A stretch of 64,000 nucleotides of DNA. Origin: Sphingopyxis sp. H073 (GTDB lineage Bacteria > Pseudomonadota > Alphaproteobacteria > Sphingomonadales > Sphingomonadaceae). Position numbers and translations under genes: made by a program. Of this stretch, positions 9,166 through 18,282 are shown piece by piece. The notes beneath the pieces were generated by a model. It saw only the letters and a program-made list of their open reading frames with translations. It ran no database searches and was not told the DNA's origin. Position 1 is the stretch's first letter, and every line of letters begins with the position of its first letter. The DNA is taken from assembly GCF_001468395.1 (NCBI RefSeq), contig NZ_LNSG01000008.1, positions 124,001-188,000 of the forward strand, written 5' to 3'.

Positions 9166-9307
9166 TCGGATATCCCCTTGTCCGGCACCGGAATGGCGCC
9201 GGGGTCGCGGGGGCTCTAGATCGGTCAGATTGCTGCACTGCGGCGAAGGCGTGTCACGGCGATGACATGTCGATGAACCGTCTGTGAAAAAGGGGGGAAA
9301 ATCGACC

Positions 9308-9772
9308 TCAGGCGGCAGCGCGCGGCGGCGGCGCGTGCCGATCTCCGCCGATGGGAAGGCGTTCGGCCAGCGGGTAAAGCTGCTGCTCCTCGCGCTCGAT
9401 CCGCATTCCCAGCGCTTCGAGGATGCCGATGGTCTCGCCGCGGAACCCGTCCCAGTCTGCCTCGACCGCCTCGGGCGTCCAGCGCGAGTCATAGGCGGCG
9501 AAATCGCCCGCGATATGCCCCATCTCATCGACGAAGATCCTCGCGATCCGCATCACCTCGGCGTCGCCGCTCGACTGCATGCGCGGATAGAGCGCCCAAT
9601 CCTCGCATTTCAGGTGGCGGACCAGCGTGTCGCGCAGCATCCCGCGCACCGCGGCGAGTTCGGTCGGGCGCGGCGGATGCGGCGCCGCGACCAGCGCCAG
9701 CAGGAAGCGCGACAGCGTCTCGATCGCCGCATGTTCGGCGCGCAGCCGTTCGATTTCGCGGATATTGGGCAT
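9308..9772 (-). CDS. Hemerythrin HHE-domain protein
   Basis: A 154-residue helical protein with the spacing of histidines and acids expected for a hemerythrin-like HHE cation-binding bundle: LRAEHAAIETL near 10, LVRHLKCEDWALYPRM near 60, VDEMGHIAGDF near 90, and a late EREEQQLYP. Such proteins bind a di-iron centre and act in oxygen, nitric oxide or iron handling in the cytoplasm. It is transcribed toward the TonB receptor with 142 bases between. The start at 9772 (MPNIREIERL) fits family length. Confidence 0.8.
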   Translation of the reverse strand: MPNIREIERLRAEHAAIETLSRFLLALVAAPHPPRPTELAAVRGMLRDTLVRHLKCEDWALYPRMQSSGDAEVMRIARIFVDEMGHIAGDFAAYDSRWTPEAVEADWDGFRGETIGILEALGMRIEREEQQLYPLAERLPIGGDRHAPPPRAAA

Positions 9773-9893
9773 GACCGATCCAGAATGAGCGGTCCCTCGC
9801 CGCCTCCCTATCTTGAGGGCGATGAAGGGACCGTAAATGATGGCGTCACAATCGCCGCCATTGTGGCAATTTGGTCCGCCGGTCAGTCGGCCG

Positions 9894-10385
9894 CTAATTG
9901 TTGTTGCACTCGCCCCTGGTGCAATCATCCTTGGTGTCACCCAGCGCGACAAGCAGGCCGATGCCGACCAGCGCCGCGACCCCGACGACGATCAGTCCCG
10001 CATTGCCGCCCGACAGGTTGCTGCGCCCCTTCCCCGGCGCCGGTCCGGCGAACGCGGCGGTCAGCCGCATCCCCGCAAGCGTCAGTTGCGGCGCGCGCTC
10101 GCCGCCGCGAAAGCCCAGCTCGACCCCCTCGCCGATCCGCGACCGCCAGCTCTGGAGATCGCCGCCGCCGCGATAGTGCATCGGCGCGATCGTCAGCCCC
10201 GCGCGCACCTGCCGGTCCTCGCGCGTCCCGCCGCCCAGCGGGATGCGGACCCGCGCCCCCGCAAAGCCCCCCATCGCGACCGGCCCCGCGTCGCCATCGG
10301 GCTGCGGCGCGACCGGAACCGTCTGCGCGTGCAGCGGCGCGGCAGCGGTGGCGACGAGCGCCAGCGCAAGCATCGATTGTCGCAT
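9894..10385 (-). CDS. Hypothetical exported protein with one C-terminal membrane segment
   Basis: A 163-residue protein that I do not recognise. It has a signal peptide (about 1-20, ending PLHA) and a glycine- and arginine-rich middle. A hydrophobic segment GLIVVGVAALVGIGLLVALG at about 129-148 is followed by a cysteine pair in DDCTRGECNNN at the very end. It may be a periplasmic protein held by a C-terminal anchor. It stands alone between the hemerythrin gene and the LysR gene. Confidence 0.7.
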   Translation of the reverse strand: MRQSMLALALVATAAAPLHAQTVPVAPQPDGDAGPVAMGGFAGARVRIPLGGGTREDRQVRAGLTIAPMHYRGGGDLQSWRSRIGEGVELGFRGGERAPQLTLAGMRLTAAFAGPAPGKGRSNLSGGNAGLIVVGVAALVGIGLLVALGDTKDDCTRGECNNN

Positions 10386-10472
10386 GATACCATCCTCCCG
10401 CCCGCAACCTGCGGCGCGATTATGGCCTAATGATGAAGTCTGCCGGACGACTAGCGGGGGGCCGCCTTCGCC

Positions 10473-11414
10473 CTACCCGACGCGGCCTTCCGCGTGACGC
10501 CGGTCAAAGACCTGGTCGATGCGCGTCAGAACGCGCTCGATCCGCGGGATCATGAAATCCATGAACGCACGCAACTTCAAGGGCTGCAGCGCTTGGGCGG
10601 AATGTACCAGATGGACCGGGATCGGCGCCGGGCTGTCGGACTCAAGGATGGGAACCAACCGACCTTCGCTGACCCCGACCGACGCCTGATACGACATGAT
10701 CCGTGCTACACCGAGACCTTTGATCGCGCCGTCGATGACGCCGTCGGCAGTGTTAATCGAAAAACGCGGCCGGATGGCTATCGACGCTGCGTCGCCTCCG
10801 ATGCCGAACGGCCATTGGCGATAGGTCTGCAGCCCCTCGAAAGCGATGCACGCATGACCGGACAAATCGGAGGGTTTTTCGGGCGCAGCGTGGCGCGCGA
10901 GATAGTCGGGGCTGGCACAAACGACCCACCGCACTTGACCAACCCGGCGCGCGATCAGGCTGCTGTCGGGAAGGTTGCCGATCCGCACCGCCACGTCGAC
11001 ATGATTTTCGACCAGATCGACCACCGCATCCGAAAGCACCAGTCGCACCGTCACATCGGGATAGATCGCCAGAAAATCATGAACGATCGGCGCGACGTGC
11101 AGCTTGCCGAACATGATCGGCGCCGTGACCAGCAATTCGCCGCGGGGCGCTCGATATTCGCCCGAGGCGGCGCGTTCCGCTTCGCCCAAATCCTCGAGAA
11201 TGCGCCGCGCCGTGGCAAGGAAGGGGGCGCCTTCCTCGGTCGGGATGAGTCGGCGGCTGGTCCGGACAACCAGCCGGGTACCCAGCCTTGCTTCCAGATC
11301 CGATACCCTGCGGCTCACGGTCGCCAGCGGAATGCCGAGGGCGCGCGACGCAGCGGAAAGACTGCCGCCGTCGATCGCGGCGACAAGCGTCCGCATGGCC
11401 TCGAACCGATCCAT
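10473..11414 (-). CDS. LysR family transcriptional regulator
   Basis: A 313-residue regulator. The N-terminal winged helix-turn-helix reads [20 protein letters not shown], then [18 protein letters not shown], with the usual [12 protein letters not shown] wing. An effector-binding LysR substrate domain fills the rest. It is divergent from the carboxymuconolactone decarboxylase-family gene across 114 bases, so that gene and the broken hydrolase behind it are the likely targets. The start at 11414 has a strong GGGAGG ribosome site just upstream. The effector is unknown. Confidence 0.9.
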   Translation of the reverse strand: MDRFEAMRTLVAAIDGGSLSAASRALGIPLATVSRRVSDLEARLGTRLVVRTSRRLIPTEEGAPFLATARRILEDLGEAERAASGEYRAPRGELLVTAPIMFGKLHVAPIVHDFLAIYPDVTVRLVLSDAVVDLVENHVDVAVRIGNLPDSSLIARRVGQVRWVVCASPDYLARHAAPEKPSDLSGHACIAFEGLQTYRQWPFGIGGDAASIAIRPRFSINTADGVIDGAIKGLGVARIMSYQASVGVSEGRLVPILESDSPAPIPVHLVHSAQALQPLKLRAFMDFMIPRIERVLTRIDQVFDRRHAEGRVG

Positions 11415-11426
11415 CTTCCTCCCATA

Positions 11427-11479
11427 ATATGGAAGGATGGTTTTCGCAATCGACCAATACTCTCGGAAATATGGAGGAT
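11427..11479. promoter_or_regulatory. Candidate LysR operator region with repeated ATATGGA(A)GGAT
   Basis: The intergenic region between the divergent LysR and carboxymuconolactone decarboxylase genes holds ATATGGAAGGAT (11427-11438) and ATATGGAGGAT (11469-11479), 42 bases apart or about four helical turns. The first copy overlaps the small palindrome CCATA-A-TATGG (11422-11432). Such spacing suits LysR tetramer binding. Assignment is inference; part of the first copy also overlaps the ribosome site of lysR. Confidence 0.4.
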
Positions 11480-11528
11480 CTATATCAGCGGCAGGCCAAC
11501 CCCGGCCCCCAGACGAAAGGTCAAACCC

Positions 11529-12080
11529 ATGTCCCTGATCCCCACTCCCGCGACGATCGAGGCGGCGCCCGCCGCATCGCAAGCAATGCTTCAGGCCGTA
11601 AAGGCCCAGATCGGCAGCGTCCCCAACCTGTTCCGGCTGGTCGCGACGAGCCCGCAGACGCTCGAAGGCTATGTCGGCCTGATGGGCGCGCTCGGCAAGG
11701 GCAGCCTGCCCGCCGCGACGCGCGAGCGGATCGCGCTGGCCGTCGCCGAGATAAACGGCTGCGGCTATTGCCTCTCCGCCCACACCTATCTCGGGCGCAA
11801 TGTCGCCAAGCTCGACGATGCCGAGATGACCGCGAACCGCAGCGGCGCGTCGAACGACCCGGTCGCCGATGCCGCCGTCCGCTTCGCCGCCGCGCTTGTC
11901 CACAATCGCGGCCATGTCGCCGAGGCCGATGTCGCTGCGCTTCGCGAGGCAGGCTATACCGATGCACAGGCGCTCGAGATCGTTCTGCACGTCGCGCTCA
12001 ACAGCTTCACCAACTACGTCAACGAAGCCTTCCGAACCGAGATCGACTTCCCCGTCGTCCAGGCGCGAACCCCCGCCTGA
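11529..12080 (+). CDS. Carboxymuconolactone decarboxylase / AhpD-like family protein
   Basis: A 183-residue protein. The AhpD-type redox motif [20 protein letters not shown] (CxxC followed by His) sits near residues 65-85, and [18 protein letters not shown] upstream of it is the usual family opening. Proteins of this type act as peroxidase-like or alkylhydroperoxidase-coupled enzymes in the cytoplasm. It lies directly downstream of the divergent LysR promoter and 74 bases before the interrupted alpha/beta hydrolase; the three look like one regulated unit. The specific substrate is unknown. Confidence 0.88.
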   Translation: MSLIPTPATIEAAPAASQAMLQAVKAQIGSVPNLFRLVATSPQTLEGYVGLMGALGKGSLPAATRERIALAVAEINGCGYCLSAHTYLGRNVAKLDDAEMTANRSGASNDPVADAAVRFAAALVHNRGHVAEADVAALREAGYTDAQALEIVLHVALNSFTNYVNEAFRTEIDFPVVQARTPA

Positions 12081-12154
12081 ACCGCGCGGAAACGGGCGCC
12101 GCTTCTCCGTCCCCTAGCGGCGCCCACCCCTCACCCTGCCAACAGGAACCCGTC

Positions 12155-13120
12155 ATGACCCAATATCTGATCCGCGCCGTCGCGATCGCCCTGCTTGCTG
12201 CGGCCCCGCTTTCGGCCGAGGCCGCGCCCGCCGCGTCGGCGCCCGCCGCCGCATCGGCGATCCACTCCACCAGCTACCATTTCGCGACCGTAAACGGCCG
12301 CAAGATCTTCTATCGCGAAGCCGGCGACCCGGCGGCGCCGACGATCGTGCTGCTCCACGGCTTTCCGAGTAGCAGCCAGATGTATCGCGACCTGATCCCG
12401 CAGCTGGCCGACAAATTCCATGTCATCGCGCCGGACTATGTCGGCTTCGGCCAGTCCGACGCGCCGCCCGCGTCCGAATTCGACTATAATTTCGACAATC
12501 TCGCCGCGCATGTCGCGGGCCTGATCGATCAGCTCGGGCTCAAATCCTACGTCCTCTATATGCAGGACTATGGAGGCCCGGTCGGCTTCCGGCTCTTCGC
12601 GTAGCGCCCGACGCAGGTGAAAGGCTTCGTGATCCAGAACGCCAACGCCTATCTCGACGGCGTCGGCGATCCGGTCAAGCAGGCACTGCTGCCCATCGGC
12701 CAACAGCGCAACGCTGCGTCGGAAACCAGCGCGCGCACCCTCCTCACGCTCGACACGACCCGGTTCCAGTACAGCTATGGCGCAAAAAACCCGGACGCGA
12801 TCAATCCCGACAATTGGACGATCGATCAGGCGCTGCTCGACCGTCCCGGCAACGACGCGATCCAGCTCGACCTGTTCGAGGATTATCGCTCGAACGTCGC
12901 GTCTTACGACAAATGGCACGCGCTGTTCCGTCAGTATCGGCCGAAGACGCTGATTCTGTGGGGCAAGAATGATCCGATCTTCATCGCGCCAGGCGCCGAA
13001 GCCTATAAGCGCGACCTGCCCGATGCGCGCCTCGTCTGGCTCGACGCCGGCCATTTCGTGATCGACGAAAATGCCGTGACGATCGGCCGCGAAATCAAGG
13101 CAAGCTTCGCCGGCCGCTAG
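12155..13120 (+). pseudogene. Alpha/beta hydrolase interrupted by an in-frame amber codon
   Basis: One continuous reading frame of 322 codons is broken by a TAG at 12602-12604 (codon 150). The first part has a signal peptide, the oxyanion segment [16 protein letters not shown] and a nucleophile elbow [13 protein letters not shown] with Asp138, as in haloalkane dehalogenase or epoxide hydrolase relatives. After the stop, the same frame continues VKGFVIQNANAYLDGVGD, then LILWGKNDPIF (acid) and DAGHFVIDE (histidine). No frameshift is needed, so a single base change (from CAG, AAG or GAG) explains it. It could be a recent pseudogene, a sequencing error, or suppressed. The first 149 codons alone lack two catalytic residues. 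Confidence 0.85.
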
Positions 13121-13176
13121 TCTCGGGAACAGGGCGGCGTCGGTCGGGGGCAGCGCGTCCCCGGTCGGCGCCGCGA

Positions 13177-13734
13177 TCACGCGATGCTACGCCACTCCCC
13201 CAACCCCAAGTCCCCGATCTCCCACGCTCCTATGCGCCACCTCACCAGCCGCAGCGTCGGGAACCCCACCGCCGCCGTCATCCGCCGCACCTGGCGGTTG
13301 CGGCCTTCGGTGATGGTGAGTTCGAGCCACGCATCGGGCACGCTCTTGCGGTATCGCACCGGCGGGTCGCGGTCCCAGAGCTGGGGCGGGTCGATGCGGC
13401 GGACGGTGGCGGGGCGCGTCGGGCCGTCGTTCAGCGTGACCCCGCGGCGGAGCGCCGCCAGCGCGGCGTCGTCGGGCTCGCCCTCGACCTGCGCCAGATA
13501 GGTTTTGGGGGTCTTGTGCTTCGGCGACGAAATCCGCGCCTGCAGCGCGCCGTCGTCGGTCAGGATCAGCAGCCCCTCGCTGTCGCGGTCGAGCCGGCCG
13601 GCGGGATAGACGCCGGGCACGTCGATATAGTCCGACAGCGTCGCGCGCGCGGTTTCGCCACTGGCGATCATGCTCTTGTCGGTGAATTGCGACAGCACGC
13701 CATAGGGTTTGTTGAACAGGATCAGGCGGCTCAT
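13177..13734 (-). CDS. rluE: Pseudouridine synthase, RsuA/RluE type
   Basis: A 185-residue enzyme without an S4 RNA-binding domain, matching the RluE branch that modifies 23S rRNA. It opens [16 protein letters not shown] and carries [19 protein letters not shown] with the catalytic aspartate in GRLDRDSEG. Later KTYLAQVEG and [14 protein letters not shown] are the other conserved blocks of the RsuA/RluB/RluE/RluF family. The target uridine is inferred only from the short length. The start at 13734 (MSRLILF) was chosen over an in-frame ATG five codons upstream. Single gene, in tandem with typA across a repeat. Confidence 0.85.
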   Translation of the reverse strand: MSRLILFNKPYGVLSQFTDKSMIASGETARATLSDYIDVPGVYPAGRLDRDSEGLLILTDDGALQARISSPKHKTPKTYLAQVEGEPDDAALAALRRGVTLNDGPTRPATVRRIDPPQLWDRDPPVRYRKSVPDAWLELTITEGRNRQVRRMTAAVGFPTLRLVRWRIGAWEIGDLGLGEWRSIA

Positions 13735-13770
13735 GCGTTGGGCTCCCACCTATCCCAACAGACCTATCAT

Positions 13771-13854
13771 GTTCCCCCGCGAAGGCGGGGGCCCATCACC
13801 GGACTGCGCAAAATAGCACCGGCGGAAGATGGGTCCCCGCCTTCGCGGGGACAC
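13771..13854. repeat. Intergenic inverted repeat family B ('CCCGCGAAGGCGGG'), copy 1
   Basis: A long imperfect hairpin. The left arm around 13774-13796 has CCCGCGAAGGCGGGGGCCCA and the right arm around 13830-13852 is nearly its complement, with a loop containing AAAATAGCACCGGC. Copies with the same loop word lie at 46990-47075, and a diverged one at 28389-28472. It lies between the pseudouridine synthase gene and typA. Confidence 0.85.
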
Positions 13855-13877
13855 ACATTCCTATGTCGTCGCCGAGT

Positions 13878-15710
13878 TTACGCCGCTTCCTTCTTGCGGC
13901 TCGCCTTCTTCCGCTCGTGCGGGTCGAGGATCGCCTTGCGGATGCGGATGTTCTTCGGGGTCACTTCGACCATCTCGTCGTCGTCGATATAGGCGATCGC
14001 CTGTTCCAGCGTCATGCGGCGCGGCGGGGTCAGGCGGATCGCGTCGTCCTTGCCCGTCGAACGGAAGTTCGTGAGCTGCTTCGACTTCATCGGGTTGACT
14101 TCCAGATCCTCGGGCTTGGCATTCTCGCCGATGATCATGCCCTCATAGAGCGCCTCGCCGGGCGAGACGAACAGGATGCCGCGTTCTTCGAGCGGGCCGA
14201 GCGCGTAGGCGACGGCTTCGCCATTGCCGTTCGAGATAAGGACGCCGTTCTTGCGCCCCTCGATCACGCCCTTGTAGGGCCCGTATTTCTCGAACAGCCG
14301 GTTCATGATGCCGGTGCCGCGCGTGTCCGACAGGAATTCGCCGTGATAGCCGATCAGGCCGCGCGACGGGCCGCTGAAGGTGATGCGCGTCTTGCCGCCG
14401 CCCGACGGGCGCATGTCGGTGAGGTCGGCCTTGCGGATCTGCATCTTCTCGACGACCGTGCCCGAATGTTCGTCGTCGACGTCGATGACGACGGTTTCAT
14501 AAGGTTCGGTGCGCGCGCCGCTCTCGTCGGTGCCGTACAGCACCTTCGGGCGGCTGATGCCGAGTTCGAAGCCCTCGCGGCGCATCGTCTCGATGAGCAC
14601 GCCAAGCTGGAGCTCGCCGCGCCCGGCGACCTCGAAGCTGTCCTTGTCGGCGCTTTCGGTGATGCGGATCGCGACGTTCGTCTCGGCCTCGCGGAACAGG
14701 CGGTCGCGGATCATGCGGCTCGTCACCTTGCTACCCTCGCGCCCCGCCATCGGGCTGTCGTTGACGGCAAAGCGCATCGACAGCGTCGGCGGGTCGATCG
14801 GCTGCGCGGCGATCGGCTCGCTGACGCTGGTGTCGGCGATCGTGTTCGCGACGGTCGCGTTGGTCAGGCCTGCGATCGCGACGATGTCGCCCGCCTTGGC
14901 TTCCTCGACCGGCACGCGGTCGAGGCCGCGGAAGGCGAGCAGCTTCGACGCGCGGCCGGTCTCGATGACCTTGCCGTCCATGTCGAGCGCGTGGATCGGC
15001 TGGTTGACCTTGACCGTGCCCGACTGGACGCGGCCGGTCAGGATGCGGCCGATGAAATTGTCGCGGTCGAGCAGCGTCGCGAGGAAGGTGAAGGGCGCGT
15101 CCTCGTCGAGGCCCGGGGTCGGCACATGGCTGACGATCGTCTGGAACAGCGGCTCGAGCGTGCCCTCGCGCGCTTCGGGGTCGGGCGAGGCATAGCCGCC
15201 GCGGCCCGAGGCGTAGAGGATCGGGAAGTCGAGCTGTTCGTCATTGGCTTCGAGGGTCAGGAACAGTTCGAACACTTCGTCGAGCACTTCGGCGGCGCGC
15301 GCGTCGCTGCGGTCGATCTTGTTGACGACGACGATCGGCTTCAGGCCGAGCGCGAGCGCCTTGCCGGTCACGAACTTGGTCTGCGGCATCGGGCCTTCGG
15401 CCGCGTCGACGAGCAGGATGACCCCGTCGACCATGGAGAGGATACGCTCGACCTCGCCGCCGAAGTCGGCGTGGCCCGGCGTGTCGACGATGTTGATGCG
15501 CGTCGCATCGGCGCCTTCGCCCCACTCGACCGAGGTGCACTTCGCGAGAATCGTGATCCCGCGCTCTTTCTCCAAGTCATTGGAATCCATGGCTCTTTCC
15601 TCAACACGCTGGTTGTCGCGGAAGGTGCCCGACTGGCGGAAGAGCTGGTCGACGAGGGTGGTCTTGCCATGATCGACGTGGGCAATAATGGCGATATTGC
15701 GCAAAGACAT
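13878..15710 (-). CDS. typA: Translational GTPase TypA/BipA
   Basis: A 610-residue ribosome-binding GTPase, the usual family length. G1 IAHVDHGKTTLVDQL is at about 8-22, the switch I segment has EKERGITILAK, G3 is DTPGHADFGGEVER, and G4 NKIDRSDAR. EF-G-like domains II, III and V follow, then the BipA-specific C-terminal domain. The lysine-rich tail (KKASRKKEAA) is typical of alphaproteobacteria. It acts in ribosome assembly and stress adaptation. The start at 15710 (MSLRNIAIIAHVDHG) is the standard beginning. Single gene flanked by repeat family B. Confidence 0.97.
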   Translation of the reverse strand: MSLRNIAIIAHVDHGKTTLVDQLFRQSGTFRDNQRVEERAMDSNDLEKERGITILAKCTSVEWGEGADATRINIVDTPGHADFGGEVERILSMVDGVILLVDAAEGPMPQTKFVTGKALALGLKPIVVVNKIDRSDARAAEVLDEVFELFLTLEANDEQLDFPILYASGRGGYASPDPEAREGTLEPLFQTIVSHVPTPGLDEDAPFTFLATLLDRDNFIGRILTGRVQSGTVKVNQPIHALDMDGKVIETGRASKLLAFRGLDRVPVEEAKAGDIVAIAGLTNATVANTIADTSVSEPIAAQPIDPPTLSMRFAVNDSPMAGREGSKVTSRMIRDRLFREAETNVAIRITESADKDSFEVAGRGELQLGVLIETMRREGFELGISRPKVLYGTDESGARTEPYETVVIDVDDEHSGTVVEKMQIRKADLTDMRPSGGGKTRITFSGPSRGLIGYHGEFLSDTRGTGIMNRLFEKYGPYKGVIEGRKNGVLISNGNGEAVAYALGPLEERGILFVSPGEALYEGMIIGENAKPEDLEVNPMKSKQLTNFRSTGKDDAIRLTPPRRMTLEQAIAYIDDDEMVEVTPKNIRIRKAILDPHERKKASRKKEAA

Positions 15711-15855
15711 GCGGAGAGGGCCTTGATGGGAGGGGGCAGCGCGCAGAGCGCCGCGAAACGCCGCGCCCCTAACAGAAGCGCTGCTGCATCGCAACAAAAT
15801 TGCCGATGCCCCGCCTGAAGGCGCCGCGCCTGCGCCAGCGGGCCGCGCGGCCCCG

Positions 15856-16407
15856 CTACGCCAGCCGGATCTCGGGTTCGACCCAGCCTTGCGCCTGCGG
15901 ACCAGCGGCGATCGCCGCCTCGATCCGCGCGATCCCGTCAGCGATCTTTGCCGAATTGGCGCAAATACCGCCACACGCCTCCTGCAGGGCTTTCAGCGCG
16001 GCGAGCTGTTCGGTCGCCTTTTCCGCCTTGCCCAGCGTCGCCTGCGCAATGCCGAGGTCGCGCCGCGCGTCGATCATCTTTTCGTCATAGCGCAGCGCTG
16101 TCTCGAACGGCTTGACCGCGCGCGCGTAATCGCCTTGCGCCATCAGGCTGGCGCCGAGCAGATAATTGGCCTGCGGATTCTTCGGCACCGCCGCGACGAT
16201 CTTGCGAAACGCCTTCGCGGCTGCGGCGTAATTGCCCGTCGCATAGGCGTCGGCACCCGCCTGATAGTCGGCGGTCGGGTCATAAGCGGCCGCAATCTGG
16301 TCGGGGGTCGAACCTCCCCCGCCGACGTCTCCGTCCGCCGCGACGGCTGGCGGCGCGGCAAACAGTGCGCAGGCCACGAACAGGCCAAACGAAGACCGAT
16401 AGTGCAT
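15856..16407 (-). CDS. Exported TPR-repeat protein
   Basis: A 183-residue protein with a signal peptide (about 1-23, ending AVAA). Two to three tetratricopeptide repeats follow, visible as YQAGADAYATGNYAAAAKAF and NYLLGASLMAQGDYARAVKP plus a degenerate third. A cysteine pair (EACGGICAN) lies near residue 145. Such proteins act as periplasmic protein-binding scaffolds; no partner is evident. The start at 16407 was chosen because it gives a good signal peptide. Confidence 0.75.
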   Translation of the reverse strand: MHYRSSFGLFVACALFAAPPAVAADGDVGGGGSTPDQIAAAYDPTADYQAGADAYATGNYAAAAKAFRKIVAAVPKNPQANYLLGASLMAQGDYARAVKPFETALRYDEKMIDARRDLGIAQATLGKAEKATEQLAALKALQEACGGICANSAKIADGIARIEAAIAAGPQAQGWVEPEIRLA

Positions 16408-16471
16408 GACGACCTCTCCCATGGCCGAGTCAAGCCGCGAGGCTAACACAGCCGGGCCCAGCGGGAAACGG

Positions 16472-17122
16472 TCAGATCGCTGCGATCAACCGCTCGATCT
16501 CGCGCCCCGCCGAATGCGCCGCACGTACCAGATTCGCATGGAAATCGCCCGCGCTGTCGCCGTTGGCTTCGTCGGTCACCGCCTTGATCGCCGCCCACGG
16601 TTTGCCGAGCCGCGCCGCCACCTGGGCAACCGCACCGACCTCCATATCGACCAATGTCGCGCCAAGCGATTTGAGGTCCGCCGCAGCGTCGGGACAAGCG
16701 ACGAAGCTGTCGCCGCTCGCGATCCGTGCGTGCGGCAGGCCGAGCCCCGGGTCGGGCATCGCCGCGAAATGCGCTTCGCCCGCTTCGCCGATCGGCCACT
16801 CGCCCGCGCGGTAACGGCGGAACCGGCCGGGCTCGTTCGCGCCATAATCATGCTGCACCGCCTCGGCGAGCCAATATGCGCCGGGCGCCGCACCCAGCGA
16901 CCCGCAAGTGCCACTCATCACCAACAGATCGGCATCGCCGCCGATCATCCCGGCGGCGAGCGCGGCATTGACCTTGCCGAGGCCCGAGATGACGATGGTC
17001 AGGTCGTGGCCGTTCACGGTGAGGCGGCGCGGGGCGAAGGGGCCATCGCGCTTCGTTCCCGCATCGGCGAACAGCGCATCGCCCTCTTCGGCGAGCGCGG
17101 CGAGGATCAGGATGTTGGCCAT
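16472..17122 (-). CDS. 5'-methylthioadenosine/S-adenosylhomocysteine nucleosidase-like phosphorylase-superfamily enzyme
   Basis: A 216-residue PNP/UDP phosphorylase-fold protein. It opens ANILILAALAEEGDALF with the conserved early glutamates, followed by VISGLGKVNAALAAG. The active site pair appears as the VDMEVGAVAQVA glutamate near 168 and the VTDEANGD aspartate near 190, as in MTA/SAH nucleosidase. It would cleave adenine from methylthioadenosine or S-adenosylhomocysteine in the cytoplasm. Futalosine hydrolase or another nucleosidase of the same fold cannot be excluded. Start at 17122 (MANILI). Confidence 0.75.
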   Translation of the reverse strand: MANILILAALAEEGDALFADAGTKRDGPFAPRRLTVNGHDLTIVISGLGKVNAALAAGMIGGDADLLVMSGTCGSLGAAPGAYWLAEAVQHDYGANEPGRFRRYRAGEWPIGEAGEAHFAAMPDPGLGLPHARIASGDSFVACPDAAADLKSLGATLVDMEVGAVAQVAARLGKPWAAIKAVTDEANGDSAGDFHANLVRAAHSAGREIERLIAAI

Positions 17123-17197
17123 GGCGGCTGTGTAGCGACCGCAAGGCCGGATGGAAGAGGATTCGCGCAGAGATGATGCCAACCGACCGGTTTGCGC

Positions 17198-17716
17198 CTA
17201 CAAAAGCCCCGCCGCCCGCATCGCCGCCACCGCATTCTCGAGCCGCTCGTTGCCGTCGCCATCGACCCACGCCCAGCGCAGGTTCCGCCGCTCGAGCTCG
17301 CCGATCGCGACGTCCATGAACTGGCGCCGTGCGAGGTCGCTGCCGAACAGGCGCGTTCCATCCTCCTCCCACGGCAGATTCATCGCCGGGACGAGATAGA
17401 GGTCGGCGGGCTCGTCCCATAGGTCGATCTCGGGCAAGCGCCGACCGAGCAGCATGACCGCCCAAGCCTGCGTCATCAGCGGGTCGGTGTCCGACACCAG
17501 CCACTGGGGATTTTGCGCAAGCGCCGCCCGCGTCGCCGCGACATGGCCGTCGAAAATCGCGAGCAGATCGATCTCGTCAAACTCGGTGCCGTGCTCTTCG
17601 GCATAGGTGCGGCCATATTCGGGAACGACGAGCGCGCCGAGGCGAAAGGCAAGTCGCGGCGCGAGCGTCGACTTGCCCGTGCTCTCTGCGCCGTGAAGGC
17701 AGATATGGCGTGTCAT
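17198..17716 (-). CDS. NadR-like ATPase (putative ribosylnicotinamide kinase)
   Basis: A 172-residue P-loop kinase. It opens MTRHICLHGAESTGKSTLAP (Walker A GAESTGKST), followed by VVPEYGRTYAEE, the pattern of the kinase half of NadR, and a later SDTDPLMTQAW segment. NadR-type kinases phosphorylate nicotinamide riboside to NMN. The adenylyltransferase and DNA-binding parts of enterobacterial NadR are absent, so this is a stand-alone kinase. The ATG overlaps the stop of pnuC by four bases (ATGA, 17713-17716). That pairs it with the nicotinamide riboside transporter and strongly supports the call. Confidence 0.83.
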   Translation of the reverse strand: MTRHICLHGAESTGKSTLAPRLAFRLGALVVPEYGRTYAEEHGTEFDEIDLLAIFDGHVAATRAALAQNPQWLVSDTDPLMTQAWAVMLLGRRLPEIDLWDEPADLYLVPAMNLPWEEDGTRLFGSDLARRQFMDVAIGELERRNLRWAWVDGDGNERLENAVAAMRAAGLL

Positions 17717-18282
17717 TCGGGGATCGCGCCGGTCAACGCCGCGCGGCGCCACTGGATCAGTCCATCGATCGACAGGCCGAGCAGGACGACATAGACCGCG
17801 CTCGTCGCATAGAGGCCGCGCCACGCGAACAGCGGCACCGCGATCAGGTCGACGGCAATCCAGAGCCACCAGCTTTCGACGCGCCGCCGCGCGAGCAGCC
17901 ATTGCGCGGTGATGCTCATCATCGCGATGCCGCCATCGATCCATGGTGCCGCGGCGTCGGTGAAGCGGTGCATCGCGGCGCTCCAGACGATCCAGGCGGC
18001 AAATGTGACGCTGCCCCAGATCCAGCGCGCGCGTTCGCTCAGCCAGCCGACCGGAACGCCATTGTCCTCGCGCGCCCGGACCCAGGCGATGAGGCCATAG
18101 AGGTTGAGGACGAGGAAAAAGCCCTGCAGCAGCATGTCGCTGTACAATTTCGCCTCGAAGAAGACGAAGGCGTAGAGGCTGACCGCGACGAGCGCGAAGG
18201 GGTAGTTCCACACGCTGCGCAGCGCGACGAGCGCGACATTGATGAGGACCAGCGCGGCGGCCAGCCATTCGATCCAGCTCAT
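17713..18282 (-). CDS. pnuC: PnuC-type nicotinamide riboside transporter
   Basis: A 189-residue integral membrane protein with about six to seven hydrophobic helices. Recognisable PnuC features are VWNYPFALVAVSLYAFVFFE and KLYSDMLLQGFFLVLNLYG, then WLWIAVDLIAVPLFAWRGLY near the C-terminus with the WxxW-type substrate motif. It would facilitate nicotinamide riboside entry, which phosphorylation by the adjacent kinase traps. Its start overlaps the stop of crtB (ATGA at 18279-18282) and its stop overlaps the kinase start, so translation is coupled through three genes. Confidence 0.9.
   Translation of the reverse strand: MSWIEWLAAALVLINVALVALRSVWNYPFALVAVSLYAFVFFEAKLYSDMLLQGFFLVLNLYGLIAWVRAREDNGVPVGWLSERARWIWGSVTFAAWIVWSAAMHRFTDAAAPWIDGGIAMMSITAQWLLARRRVESWWLWIAVDLIAVPLFAWRGLYATSAVYVVLLGLSIDGLIQWRRAALTGAIPE

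Noticed and set aside
7102..9219. A 705-codon plus-strand frame opposite the TonB receptor gene
   Set aside because: Antisense shadow with arginine/valine/aspartate-biased composition and no recognisable domain.
13863..15818. A 651-codon plus-strand frame opposite typA
   Set aside because: It is an antisense shadow of typA produced by high G+C content at third codon positions, without family motifs.
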